Positions 41,165 to 48,955 of a stretch of DNA of 64,000 nucleotides are shown here, piece by piece. The stretch is from Paenibacillus sp. JNUCC-31 (GTDB lineage Bacteria; Bacillota; Bacilli; Paenibacillales; Paenibacillaceae): NCBI RefSeq assembly GCF_014844075.1, contig NZ_CP062165.1:5642001-5706000 (forward strand), given 5' to 3'. Below the pieces are notes generated by a model, which did no database searches, was not told the DNA's origin, and worked only from the letters and a program-made list of their open reading frames with translations. The position numbers were made by a program, and so were the translations under genes. How positions within the stretch are numbered: the first letter of the stretch is position 1; every line of letters begins with the position of its first letter.

Positions 41165-43060
41165 ATGAGAAGACCAGCGTATGTAACGGTATATGACTTG
41201 CAAATGCGCAAGGTGGCGTATCTGGAGAATGCTTTCGATGTGAGCTATGAAGCTCCAATGAATGCGATCTGGACGGCCAGCTTCAGCTTGCCAGCAAATG
41301 ATGAGAAAAACATGGAATGCCAACCGCTGTACTTTGTGGAGATATTCGATGGAGATGAACGTTTGGAATTGTTCCGAATCCTGAAACCAACAACTAAGCG
41401 TGGATCTGATGGGCCGTTCATTTCATATGAGTGTGAGCATGTTTTGGGCACGTTGTTGGATGATGTACTGTTCTTGTACCACACAGTTGGAAACCTGGGC
41501 GTGTATACGCGTGATGTTCTCCAATACATTTTGTCCAAACAAACCGTAAAACGGTGGCAGCTTGGCACGATCGAGTTTGATAGACAGTTCGAATATAACT
41601 GGGAAAACGATAATTTACTTGGTGCATTGTTCTCGGTTCCGAATCCGTTTCCTGACGAATACATGTGGGCATTTGACACAACCACCTATCCGTGGCGGCT
41701 CAATCTAATCAAGCCATCCGAGCAAGAAGAACTCTATATTCGGTACGGGGTAAACTTGCAGGGCATCACACGCGTTGTGGACGCGTCTAAGGTGTCTACA
41801 AGAATTTTCGGCCTTGGTTATGGTGAGGGTGTCAATCAGCTCACATTCGCCGATTTGAACGGCGGAAAGCCTTATATAGATGCCGAACCAGCGCTCATTC
41901 AGAAATACGGGATTGTGCAGACGATTTTCGTTGATCGGCGCTTTGAGTATCCAGAAACGTTGCTTGCTCGGTGCCAAACATTAATGGAAGAGTTGAAAGT
42001 GCCAAGTGTGCATTATACCGTGGACGCTGCTGAGATTTATGCACTTACGAATGACCCAATCGACAGGTTCAAATCCGGCGCGATGGTCCGGGTGCAGGAT
42101 CAGGAATTAGGCGTTGATATCAAAGCACGAGTGGTCAAGGTGGGCAAAGGTGATGTGCTGGGACAACCCGGAGCGGTGACGCTAGAGATTGCCAACAAAT
42201 CGCAGGATATCGCAGGCAGTATTGCGGAACTGCGGAACCGGATGCATATCAGTGAGGTGTATGCCCAAGGCGCTACCAACTACGATAGTCACGATTTCGC
42301 AGATAACTGCGATCCAACACATCCGGCTGTACTGCGGTTCTGGCTTCCGGCAGAGACGGCCAGAGTGAACAAGGTTGCCCTGTCGTTCCGAGTAGAACCA
42401 TTCAGGGGATATAGCCGAGCTATCGAATCAGCACCTTCGGTTTCATCGGGTCCGAGCACCAGAAATACAACAGCAGCAGGAGGAGCAACAACTCCAACAA
42501 CTTCGACTAAGGCGACATCGGTTGAATCAGCTTCAACGTCTGATAATTGGAGGATATTTGCAATAGACGTTATGCAGGCAGTCAACATGGGCGGTGCACA
42601 TAACCACGGAATAGCTTCAGGAACAAAATTAATGAAAGAGGATGGAACGTCAGTGACCTTTGTTGAATCTGGGGCGCATACCCACAATCTAACAGCCGAT
42701 CATAGCCACTCAGTCACAATTCCAGCGCACAATCACACAGTTACTATTCCTGAACATACACACCAGATGGACCACACGCATACGATTCCAGGACACACAC
42801 ATGAAATTGAATTTGGCATATGGGAAGGACCGACTCCTTCGGAGGTCCAAGTTAGAGTGGATGGAAAACTAATTTCGGGAGTAGGGTCTTCAGGTGAGGA
42901 AATCGACATCGTTCCTTACTTATCCAAAGATAACAGCGGGCGAATAAATCGTGGTGATTATCACGAAATAACAATAACCCCAGTTGATTCACTGGGGAGG
43001 GTTGTTGCGTCAGTCTTCACACAAATATTTGCACAAAGTAGAGGCGGAGGTGATTACTGA
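41165..43060 (+). CDS. Tail-associated protein (Tal), prophage endopeptidase-tail family
   Basis: 631 residues from the ATG at 41165 (TAGGAGGGC upstream). The first ~370 residues fit the siphophage Tal base-plate hub (VTVYDLQMRKVAYLENAFDVSYEAPMNAIWTASFSLPA, SYECEHVLGTLLDD, ITRVVDASKVSTRIFGLGYGEG). A Ser/Thr-rich linker follows, then a His-rich region with many HxH motifs (AHNHG, AHTHN, DHSHS, AHNHT, EHTHQ, DHTHT, GHTHE), a pattern that binds metal ions inside trimeric fibres. It ends with a small domain. Its stop overlaps a gene on the other strand. Confidence 0.82.
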   Translation: MRRPAYVTVYDLQMRKVAYLENAFDVSYEAPMNAIWTASFSLPANDEKNMECQPLYFVEIFDGDERLELFRILKPTTKRGSDGPFISYECEHVLGTLLDDVLFLYHTVGNLGVYTRDVLQYILSKQTVKRWQLGTIEFDRQFEYNWENDNLLGALFSVPNPFPDEYMWAFDTTTYPWRLNLIKPSEQEELYIRYGVNLQGITRVVDASKVSTRIFGLGYGEGVNQLTFADLNGGKPYIDAEPALIQKYGIVQTIFVDRRFEYPETLLARCQTLMEELKVPSVHYTVDAAEIYALTNDPIDRFKSGAMVRVQDQELGVDIKARVVKVGKGDVLGQPGAVTLEIANKSQDIAGSIAELRNRMHISEVYAQGATNYDSHDFADNCDPTHPAVLRFWLPAETARVNKVALSFRVEPFRGYSRAIESAPSVSSGPSTRNTTAAGGATTPTTSTKATSVESASTSDNWRIFAIDVMQAVNMGGAHNHGIASGTKLMKEDGTSVTFVESGAHTHNLTADHSHSVTIPAHNHTVTIPEHTHQMDHTHTIPGHTHEIEFGIWEGPTPSEVQVRVDGKLISGVGSSGEEIDIVPYLSKDNSGRINRGDYHEITITPVDSLGRVVASVFTQIFAQSRGGGDY

Positions 43061-43587
43061 ACGCCTAATAACTTCAAAGTGTCATCACCAAAGTATAATT
43101 CGTTCTGATCAATTTTGAGTGTGGCTGTCTCAGTTTCGTTTTTGACAGTTTTCACTCCTTCCTTTTGATCATACATTGAGAGAGGGAAAACTATTTCCTT
43201 GTCATTAAGGGACACAGTAGTGACATCCGAAATATTAATGCTGATTCCATACTTGGACACTGCCTCTTTAGCGGGAACCCACTCTGTGACGGTCGCGGTT
43301 GGTTGCAAAGTATCATCACCTTTCGAATTAATATTGATTTGTTTGTTCTTAGAATCGTACTTAACTTCTGCATCAAGTAGACTTGCCACTTCGCGTACTG
43401 GTAAATATGTTACACCTTCACTGACGATAGGGGCATTCTTCAGGCTGGCCTGTTCGTTATTCACTACGACTTTAAAATTTGAGATGACGGCTTGGATTGT
43501 GGATGGAGCAGCGGCAGCAAGTGTTGCCGATCCAATCATCATACCAATACCGAGAGTAACAACTGTTTTCACTAAAGTTTTTTTCAA
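43054..43587 (-). CDS. Secreted stalk-domain (copper amine oxidase N-terminal-like) protein
   Basis: 177 residues, TTG start after AAAAAGGAGC. Residues 1-27 are a signal peptide (KKTLVKTVVTLGIGMMIGSATLAAAA). Residues about 32-95 are a stalk domain (VNNEQASLKNAPIVSEGVTYLPVREVASLLDAEVKYD), common in Paenibacillus surface proteins. It is the only leftward gene in the late region, overlaps the tal stop by 7 bp and has its own promoter, so it is probably expressed in lysogens and may alter the host surface. Confidence 0.8.
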   Translation of the reverse strand: MKKTLVKTVVTLGIGMMIGSATLAAAAPSTIQAVISNFKVVVNNEQASLKNAPIVSEGVTYLPVREVASLLDAEVKYDSKNKQININSKGDDTLQPTATVTEWVPAKEAVSKYGISINISDVTTVSLNDKEIVFPLSMYDQKEGVKTVKNETETATLKIDQNELYFGDDTLKLLGVQ

Positions 43588-43611
43588 GGGGTACAGCTCC
43601 TTTTTATATAG

Positions 43612-43617
43612 ATTATA
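43612..43617 (-). promoter_or_regulatory. Promoter -10 of stalk-domain gene
   Basis: Read leftward: a perfect TATAAT (43617-43612), with TTGCCA 20 bp upstream as a poorly spaced -35. The 179-bp gap to the holin also contains a GC stem (GCTCCCG ... CGGGGGC, about 43709-43728) and nothing else I can name. Confidence 0.5.
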
Positions 43618-43766
43618 CCATTTATAACGGATAACTCTGGCAAAAGTTTTATAGGACTCTAAATAAAGGGGGTGCCCACCATGCTTGTATAAGTGAATAA
43701 ATTGAATGCTCCCGGAGTGGTCGGGGGCTATTTGTAATTAAATAAATAGAGAGAAGAGGAAGCGGG

Positions 43767-44231
43767 ATGAGCGAGGGGATAACTAATGTCATTAAAATGG
43801 TATCCGCAGTCATGGGGGCTGGCACGGGATACCTCTTTGGAGGATGGGATATGTTGATACATTTACTTTTGATTTTAGTAGTTGTTGATTGGTTAACAGG
43901 ATGGGCAGCAGCTTGGATTAAACACGAGCTACGTAGCCGAGTCGGGTTTGAAGGGATTGCACGAAAGGCAGCCATCTTCGCGATCGTGACGATTTCTCAT
44001 TATATAGATTTAGCTTGGGGAGATACCGGATACATTCAAGACGCGGTAGTCTTCTTCTACATTGCAAATGAGTTATTGTCTGTTATTGAAAATGCTGGGC
44101 GAATGGGGTTACCAATGCCGGATGCACTTCGTAACGCCGTGAAAATATTTGAATCTAAATCTTCGATTCCGGTCAATCCGAACCTACCAGATTCACCACA
44201 GGATGATACTACTCAAAAACCAGCAGTTTAA
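43767..44231 (+). CDS. Phage holin, holin_4 (TcdE/Cph1) family
   Basis: 154 residues. Hydrophobic segments near 10-28, 32-52, 68-85 and 95-112, with the family words LLLILVVVDWLTGWAAAW and GFEGIARKAAIFAIV. It forms membrane holes for endolysin release. AGAGAAGAGGAAGCGGG precedes the ATG. Followed by the amidase. Confidence 0.9.
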   Translation: MSEGITNVIKMVSAVMGAGTGYLFGGWDMLIHLLLILVVVDWLTGWAAAWIKHELRSRVGFEGIARKAAIFAIVTISHYIDLAWGDTGYIQDAVVFFYIANELLSVIENAGRMGLPMPDALRNAVKIFESKSSIPVNPNLPDSPQDDTTQKPAV

Positions 44232-44253
44232 CAAATATGAGAGGATGATGAAT

Positions 44254-44979
44254 ATGAAAACAGTATGGATAGATGCAGGGCATGGGGGAAAGGACCCTGG
44301 GGCTGTCGCAAACGGCATTCAGGAAAAAGACATTGCATTAAAGGTGTCGCTTGGAATTAAACAACGTCTAGAGGCGGTCTATGAGGACGTGCAAGTGTTG
44401 CTCTCCAGATCTACGGATGTATTCTTAGAGCTTCGTGACCGGACAAGCAAAGCCAATGCTGCTGGTGCTGATCTTCTTGTTTCCATTCATTGCAACGCTG
44501 GTGGTGGCAAGGGCGGCTTTGAGACGTTCCGTTATACAAAAGCTTCTCAGGGTAGCATTAAGTTACAGGAGGCACTACACAAAGCCATTATAAGCAAGCT
44601 CGGTGGCATTGACCGTGGGCAGAAGGCCGAGAACCTTCATATGGTCCGTGAAAGTAAGATGCCAGCGGTCTTGACAGAAAACTTGTTTGTAGACGTGGGT
44701 GCTAATGCGGATCAGCTCAAGCAAGCAAGTGTAATAGATGCAATTATTGATGGACACGTTCAGGGAATTGCAAGCTATCTAGGACTAGTTAAAAAGGTGA
44801 AGGAGGAGAAACCAGTGGCACAGGAGAGAGATATTAACGTTCCTAGTAAATGGGCGGAGACAACTTGGAAAGAGGTGACAGAGAAGGGTTACTTCGACGG
44901 TAAACGTCCGGGTGCTACAGTAACACGCGAAGAGTTGGGCGCTGTTGTCAGTCGATTACTTAAAAAGGTTGAGTCATAA
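44254..44979 (+). CDS. N-acetylmuramoyl-L-alanine amidase (endolysin), Amidase_3
   Basis: 241 residues from the ATG at 44254. Zn ligands in DAGHGGKDPGA, in the Glu of IQEKDI and in LLVSIHCNA; the catalytic Glu is in LTENLFV. The catalytic domain ends near 178. A Lys/Glu linker leads to a C-terminal segment (WAETTWKEVTEKGYFDGKRPGATVTREELGAVVSRLL) that resembles an S-layer-homology-type wall-binding module. It cuts peptide from glycan strands for lysis. Confidence 0.92.
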   Translation: MKTVWIDAGHGGKDPGAVANGIQEKDIALKVSLGIKQRLEAVYEDVQVLLSRSTDVFLELRDRTSKANAAGADLLVSIHCNAGGGKGGFETFRYTKASQGSIKLQEALHKAIISKLGGIDRGQKAENLHMVRESKMPAVLTENLFVDVGANADQLKQASVIDAIIDGHVQGIASYLGLVKKVKEEKPVAQERDINVPSKWAETTWKEVTEKGYFDGKRPGATVTREELGAVVSRLLKKVES

Positions 44980-44985
44980 ATTCAT

Positions 44986-45005
44986 AATCCCAAACGTTTG
45001 GGATT
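44986..45005. repeat. 20-bp perfect palindrome, second exact copy
   Basis: Identical to 22282-22301; directly after the amidase stop and just before the terminator. Confidence 0.6.
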
Positions 45006-45009
45006 ACTC

Positions 45010-45051
45010 AAAAAGGCCGCTGCTGGTTCATAATGGCAGCGGCCTTTTTTT
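45010..45051 (+). terminator. Strong late-operon terminator
   Basis: GGCCGCTGC (45015-45023) pairs with GCAGCGGCC (45036-45044), extended by A:T pairs to 14 bp, followed by seven T. It ends the late transcript after the amidase. Confidence 0.9.
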
Positions 45052-45060
45052 GTTTTGCTA

Positions 45061-45105
45061 TTGATTAGATTATATATGTTCACATATAATACAAACATAC
45101 GTTCC
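45061..45105 (+). promoter_or_regulatory. Promoter with LexA-like box for the YolD gene
   Basis: TTGATT (45061-45066), 18-bp spacer, TATAAT (45085-45090). CAAACATACGTTCC (45092-45105) follows at once; it differs from the Bacillus SOS box CGAACATATGTTCG at three places and keeps most of the AAC-N4-GTTC core. DNA-damage induction is likely but unproven. Confidence 0.55.
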
Positions 45106-45122
45106 TATTCGGAGGGGATTTT

Positions 45123-45458
45123 ATGACAAGTAAGTTGAATGATAATGGAATTTTTGAAGGTAGCCGGATGATTTTGCCGGAACATCGGGAAGCATATGTC
45201 TCCCATATGCAAGAACTCAATCGTCGCGAGAAGCCAATCTTGGATGAACAGGAATGGCAATTGATCGGTCAGGCTTTAATGGAATCATACCAGGAGCGTG
45301 TGTCAGTCACACTGACTATATTTGACCCCTTTGACGACACAAGTATGCGGGGGGTTGTTGAGTCCATTGATCAGCAAAGAAAAGAGATCAAGTTTGTACG
45401 TGGAGAAGAAGATTATAGTTTTATTAGTTTTAAAAATATAGTAGCCGCTTCCATTTAG
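45123..45458 (+). CDS. YolD-like protein
   Basis: 111 residues: SRMILPEHREAYVSHMQELNRREKPILDEQEWQLIGQALMES, then VSVTLTIFDPFDDTSMRGVVESIDQQRKEIKF, the YolD family pattern. YolD proteins usually partner a Y-family DNA polymerase (UvrX/YqjW type), which is absent here, so it may act with a host polymerase. GGAGGGG upstream. Confidence 0.88.
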   Translation: MTSKLNDNGIFEGSRMILPEHREAYVSHMQELNRREKPILDEQEWQLIGQALMESYQERVSVTLTIFDPFDDTSMRGVVESIDQQRKEIKFVRGEEDYSFISFKNIVAASI

Positions 45459-45465
45459 CGAAATG

Positions 45466-45498
45466 AAAACCGCAGGAGGATATCCAGCGGTTTTTTTT
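45466..45498 (+). terminator. Terminator after YolD gene
   Basis: AAAACCGC (45466-45473) pairs with GCGGTTTT (45487-45494), followed by further T residues to 45498. Confidence 0.85.
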
Positions 45499-45794
45499 AT
45501 TCAGCCGAAAATCATCCCAAACGCCTGCGTTGTTCCTTCCATTTTCGTTGTATTATTTGAGTGTATTCGACACTCAAAGAAATAATCATAAGAACAAAAG
45601 TTCTGAATATTTTGTTTTATTGCACTAGACCATGTGACTGAACGTTGTTTCAAGATGTGAAACGTTGTAAAGTTTTACCTTTAGTTCGTTCGACACATTA
45701 TGACACAAATTGTCATGGGTAAAAGGTATTATTTACATATAAATACGGGAACTATTAGTTCCCTTTTAGCCCGAGGGAGGGCGGCACGCCGCAC
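45499..45794. other. Gene-free right-end region with several inverted repeats
   Basis: No coding frame. It holds TTTGAGTGT / ACACTCAAA (45556-45578), AGAACAAAAGTTCT (45591-45604, a GAAC-N4-GTTC box like that of LexA), TGACACAAATTGTCA (about 45701-45715) and GGGAACTATTAGTTCCC followed by TTTT (45747-45767), probably a terminator. The region is AT-rich and lies between two small control genes and the late operon. Confidence 0.5.
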
Positions 45795-46010
45795 CTACTC
45801 ACCTATGTGGAGTTCGTATAAATCCTTGAGATTCAGGCCGAAAACAATATGAGCAGCGTAGATATCTTCAGGTTGCATGACCCTTGTTCCAGCACAAAAA
45901 TGAGATATCATCCTTTTGGATCGTCCAACTCGACGTCCATACTCCGCTTGGCTCAATCCCAATTCATTTATACGCTCCAGAAGTAAGCACCTCCCACGGG
46001 AGACTTTCAC
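45795..46010 (-). CDS. XRE-family HTH protein at prophage right end
   Basis: 71 residues from the GTG at 46010, preceded by AAAGGAG; a longer frame to the ATG at 46031 would bury that site. Helix-turn-helix: LERINELGLSQAEYGRRVGRSKRMISHFCAGTRVMQPEDI. It is divergent from the orphan S24 gene and beside attP, so it may act in lysogeny or excision control. Confidence 0.75.
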   Translation of the reverse strand: MKVSRGRCLLLERINELGLSQAEYGRRVGRSKRMISHFCAGTRVMQPEDIYAAHIVFGLNLKDLYELHIGE

Positions 46011-46043
46011 TTTGGTAGCTCCTTTATGCATATTTCATTGGAA

Positions 46044-46072
46044 ATTATAGCATTCCGTACGCATAAGGTAAA
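46044..46072 (-). promoter_or_regulatory. Promoter of right-end XRE gene
   Basis: Read leftward: TTTACC (46072-46067), 17-bp spacer, TATAAT (46049-46044). Good match to a housekeeping promoter. Confidence 0.7.
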
Positions 46073-46112
46073 CCAGACAGCAATGAGACACAACAAGGGG
46101 AGAGTGATTTAA

Positions 46113-46388
46113 TTGAAGGGGAAATTGGTATACGTTGTAAAAGACAATAGCATGAATGGTGATAGAATCATTACAGGGGATACAATTCTTATTGACACAG
46201 ATATTTCAAGCGGGGATGCTACAAATGGAATATTTCTTGTTGAAATCAACGGGGAGAGGTTAATAAGAAGAATTGAATTCTTGGACGAGAAGTACCGACT
46301 ATATACATCAAACCCCGAATATGTTGATTCAGTTCATAAAGACTTGAATATTATCGGGAAAATATCCTCTAATGTTGTGCGGTTTTAG
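46113..46388 (+). CDS. Orphan S24/LexA peptidase-like domain without HTH
   Basis: 91 residues, TTG start after AAGGGGAGA. It aligns with the C-terminal half of LexA-type repressors (VKDNSMNGDRIITGDTILIDTD, ATNGIFLVEINGERLIRRIEF, LYTSNPEY, IIGKISSNVVRF) but has no DNA-binding domain. Ser is kept (DNSMNG) but the catalytic Lys is Arg in RLIRRI, so self-cleavage is unlikely. It could pair with S24 repressors or with the divergent XRE protein. It ends 5 bp before the attP arm. Confidence 0.72.
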   Translation: MKGKLVYVVKDNSMNGDRIITGDTILIDTDISSGDATNGIFLVEINGERLIRRIEFLDEKYRLYTSNPEYVDSVHKDLNIIGKISSNVVRF

Positions 46389-46393
46389 TTTTA

Positions 46394-46431
46394 CCTCAAT
46401 ATACAATGGGTGATCCGATTGTATATTGAGG
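46394..46431. other. attP at the tandem junction
   Basis: CCTCAATATACAAT (46394-46407) and ATTGTATATTGAGG (46418-46431) are perfect 14-bp inverted arms around GGGTGATCCG. The centre is GA (46412-46413), exactly where identity with attL begins. Symmetrical arms with a central dinucleotide are the hallmark of a large serine integrase attP. The first codons from the integrase end lie 10 bp to the right. Confidence 0.9.
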
Positions 46432-46440
46432 CATAACAAA

Positions 46441-47883
46441 TCATTTCCAAACAATCTCAATTTGTTCTCCGTTTGTTATAGTGACTTGTTCTATAATTTG
46501 GCGTATTGCCTGCTTAGCTTTTAATCTATCTGCTCCTAATATGTCAGGCAGCATTAAGGCAGCATTTTTTTGGACAGTTTCTGCTTCATACTTTTTGGAC
46601 AAAAGTTGTGAGATACGTTTGTTCAGACTATCACGATCCGCTTCAACCCTCATTCGAGCCGCTTTCAAATCCTCCGCAGAGATCAAATCATTTTCAAAAG
46701 CCTCGATTTGTTTTTGCATTTTATTTCCGACTTTACTTAATTGTGATTTCAAATCTTTAATTTCATCTATTGCAGAAGCTCTAGGTGAGATATTAATATT
46801 CAATTCTTTTGTTGAAGCAGCCACCAGTTCACGAATCTGTTCGATAATTAATGTTTCTAGATCTTCTCTGTGAACCGCATGATGCTTGCAACCATAACCA
46901 AGCTGGTAAGAGCCACAAATATAGCGATAGTAAGTATAATCGTTATATTTCCTTTTGACTCTGGCTGTACTTCCTTTCATATTTCTCTCGCAATGGCCAC
47001 ATTTAGCAAGCCCTGTGAGAAGATATGTTTCATTATCCGCGTGTTTTCTAGCTCTCGATCTTGAACGTAAGATTTCCTGAACTTTTTCAAATTGTTCAAT
47101 TGGGATTATCGGACTGTGATTTCCTTCTTTAACGATCCATTCCGATTCATCTCTAAAAGTTGTTTTAGAATCTTTTGTACTTCTCTTGTTGTATATCATT
47201 GTTCCTGTTAAAGCCTGATTTGTAATCAATCGTTTAACATTTATTTGGTCAAACATCTTGTTTCTTTTAGTAGTAATACCTCTATCATTTAATTTTTTGG
47301 CTATCATGCGATATCCATCACCCTGTTCAGCAAGTTCGAACATATATCTAACATTTTTTGCTTCTTCTTCATTAATAACATACTTTTTATCTATTACATC
47401 ATAGCCGTAACAGGGTCCGACTATTGCTCGATCAGTATTTTTAGCTAGTGATATCATGTTGTCCTTAACGCGCTCAGAAGTACGCTCACGTTCAAACTCA
47501 GCAAACGTCCCTAACAATTGAAGTGTCATTCTCCCTACTGCGGTAGATGTATCAAAACTCTCGGATGCGGAAACATAACTGCAATTATACTGAGTTAATA
47601 ATTTTACTGTTTGAAGTAGATCAAGCAGGTTTCTGCACAATCTATCTAATTTCGATGTAAGTACAATTTGGAGTTTACCCTCAGTAACATCATCCAATAA
47701 TTTTTTTATTGCTGGCCGTCTAAGATCCTTGGCACTATAACCATCATCGATATAAAATGTTGGTTCACTCCAGCCCATCGCCACGCAGTATGCTTTAAGT
47801 CTTTCTTGTTGCTCGTTAAGAGAATTCCCCTTGTCTGCTTGTTCGTCAGTTGATACACGAATATAAGCGGCGACATTACTCAT
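46441..47883 (-). CDS. int: Large serine integrase, copy 2
   Basis: Protein identical to 9958-11400. Here it adjoins attP rather than attL. Confidence 0.95.
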   Translation of the reverse strand: MSNVAAYIRVSTDEQADKGNSLNEQQERLKAYCVAMGWSEPTFYIDDGYSAKDLRRPAIKKLLDDVTEGKLQIVLTSKLDRLCRNLLDLLQTVKLLTQYNCSYVSASESFDTSTAVGRMTLQLLGTFAEFERERTSERVKDNMISLAKNTDRAIVGPCYGYDVIDKKYVINEEEAKNVRYMFELAEQGDGYRMIAKKLNDRGITTKRNKMFDQINVKRLITNQALTGTMIYNKRSTKDSKTTFRDESEWIVKEGNHSPIIPIEQFEKVQEILRSRSRARKHADNETYLLTGLAKCGHCERNMKGSTARVKRKYNDYTYYRYICGSYQLGYGCKHHAVHREDLETLIIEQIRELVAASTKELNINISPRASAIDEIKDLKSQLSKVGNKMQKQIEAFENDLISAEDLKAARMRVEADRDSLNKRISQLLSKKYEAETVQKNAALMLPDILGADRLKAKQAIRQIIEQVTITNGEQIEIVWK

Positions 47884-47897
47884 CGAGTTAATCCTCC

Positions 47898-48511
47898 TTA
47901 GTATTTGATTAAATTCATTTTAAGTTTTCCTATAATGACTATCTCCGCTGGTGGTGCAAATATGGGGGATAGTTTGGGTTCTCTGATTGAAGAACCATCT
48001 GTTCACCATTCCTAAATACTCTTTTCAGAACCGCCTCATCATTCACAAGAACAGCAGCTATTTCTCCGTTCTCTACATCGGGTTGTTTTCTAATCAACAA
48101 CATATCTCCCTCATTTATTCTTACACCACTCATACTGTCTCCTTTAGCGTGTAAAAATAAATGTTCCCCGCCACTCACCCATTCTTTAGGCACCGGCTCA
48201 TAGTCTGAAATATCTTCAAAAGCTAAAACGCCGTTTCCGCAGCTTATTTTTCCTACAACCGGAATATAAGAAAATGATTCAGGATCAATTCGAGGCAAAT
48301 CCACTTCCATATTGTCGTCTATAAGATAATCCAGGCTACATTCGAAAAAACTTGCAAGTTTAGCTAATGTAGATCGTTTAGTATTTTCAGTTCCCTTTTT
48401 GTACATTCCGTCAATTGTTGTATAAGGAATATCTGCTTTTTTAGAAAGTTCATTTTTACTATGTATCCCTTTTTTCTTCATCAACAAATCAATTTTCTCA
48501 AGCATGTCCAC
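47898..48511 (-). pseudogene. Prophage repressor, copy 2, frameshifted near C-terminus
   Basis: The run of six G in copy 1 is five here (47964-47968). After SENPNYPP the frame changes to YLHHQRR and stops at 190 residues instead of 204. The last S24 strands (EIVIIGKLKMNLIKY) are lost, which could destabilise the dimer, though Ser and Lys remain. Either a real mutation masked by copy 1 or a homopolymer error. Confidence 0.75.
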
Positions 48512-48551
48512 AGCAAAGTGACCTCCGTTTCTCTTACTTCATATAAGCATC

Positions 48552-48679
48552 ATTATAGAGGAAAAATATTTCCGTTGCAACGTAATATTTTGACGAAAAG
48601 TGTTGACTAATTACTTCATGGGGTATAATATTTGCCTTAGTTACCCTGCAACGTAAATCGAGAGGGGGTGATTACGTTG
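48552..48679. promoter_or_regulatory. Divergent early control region, copy 2
   Basis: Same promoters and CAACGTAA repeats as 12070-12197, offset 36482. Confidence 0.65.
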
Positions 48680-48931
48680 TTCCCTAATTTGCAGGCTGAG
48701 ATTGTACGAAATGGATTTGTTAAGAAAAGCATAGCTGAGAGCATTGGAGTCTCCCCGAGATCATTGACCAACAAGCTTAATGGTCGAACAGAGTTCACAC
48801 GCTCGGAGATGATTACTATTCGTGAAGAATACTTTCCTAACGCTAGTGCAAATTATCTTTTTTCATTTGGAGAAGATCAGCCCCGAAAAAAAACAAGAAG
48901 TCGAATGGTCAAGTCGGACAAACCGTCTTGA
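48677..48931 (+). CDS. Cro-like protein, copy 2
   Basis: Identical to 12195-12449. Confidence 0.8.
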   Translation: MFPNLQAEIVRNGFVKKSIAESIGVSPRSLTNKLNGRTEFTRSEMITIREEYFPNASANYLFSFGEDQPRKKTRSRMVKSDKPS

Positions 48932-48955
48932 ATAGTATGAACTAAGGGGGGAGAG

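Larger units (their letters stand above)
9929..46411. mobile_element. Prophage copy 1 (siphovirus, HK97-type head), complete
   Basis: A 36,483-bp unit from the attL GA dinucleotide to the next GA in attP. It holds the full set for a temperate siphophage: serine integrase, repressor, replication genes, terminase, HK97-type portal, protease and capsid, tail, holin and amidase. The order is lysogeny (leftward), then early, late, lysis, and a small right-end control region. Several genes between 22.3 and 26.8 kb, and two later ones, are broken by homopolymer indels. If those are real this copy could not package DNA alone; if they are sequence errors it is intact. Confidence 0.93.

Noticed and set aside
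43692..43736. A 14-codon frame (GTG AAT AAA TTG ...) before the holin, possible peptide signal
   Set aside because: No ribosome binding site, no signal sequence and no receptor gene nearby; it coincides with a GC stem-loop.
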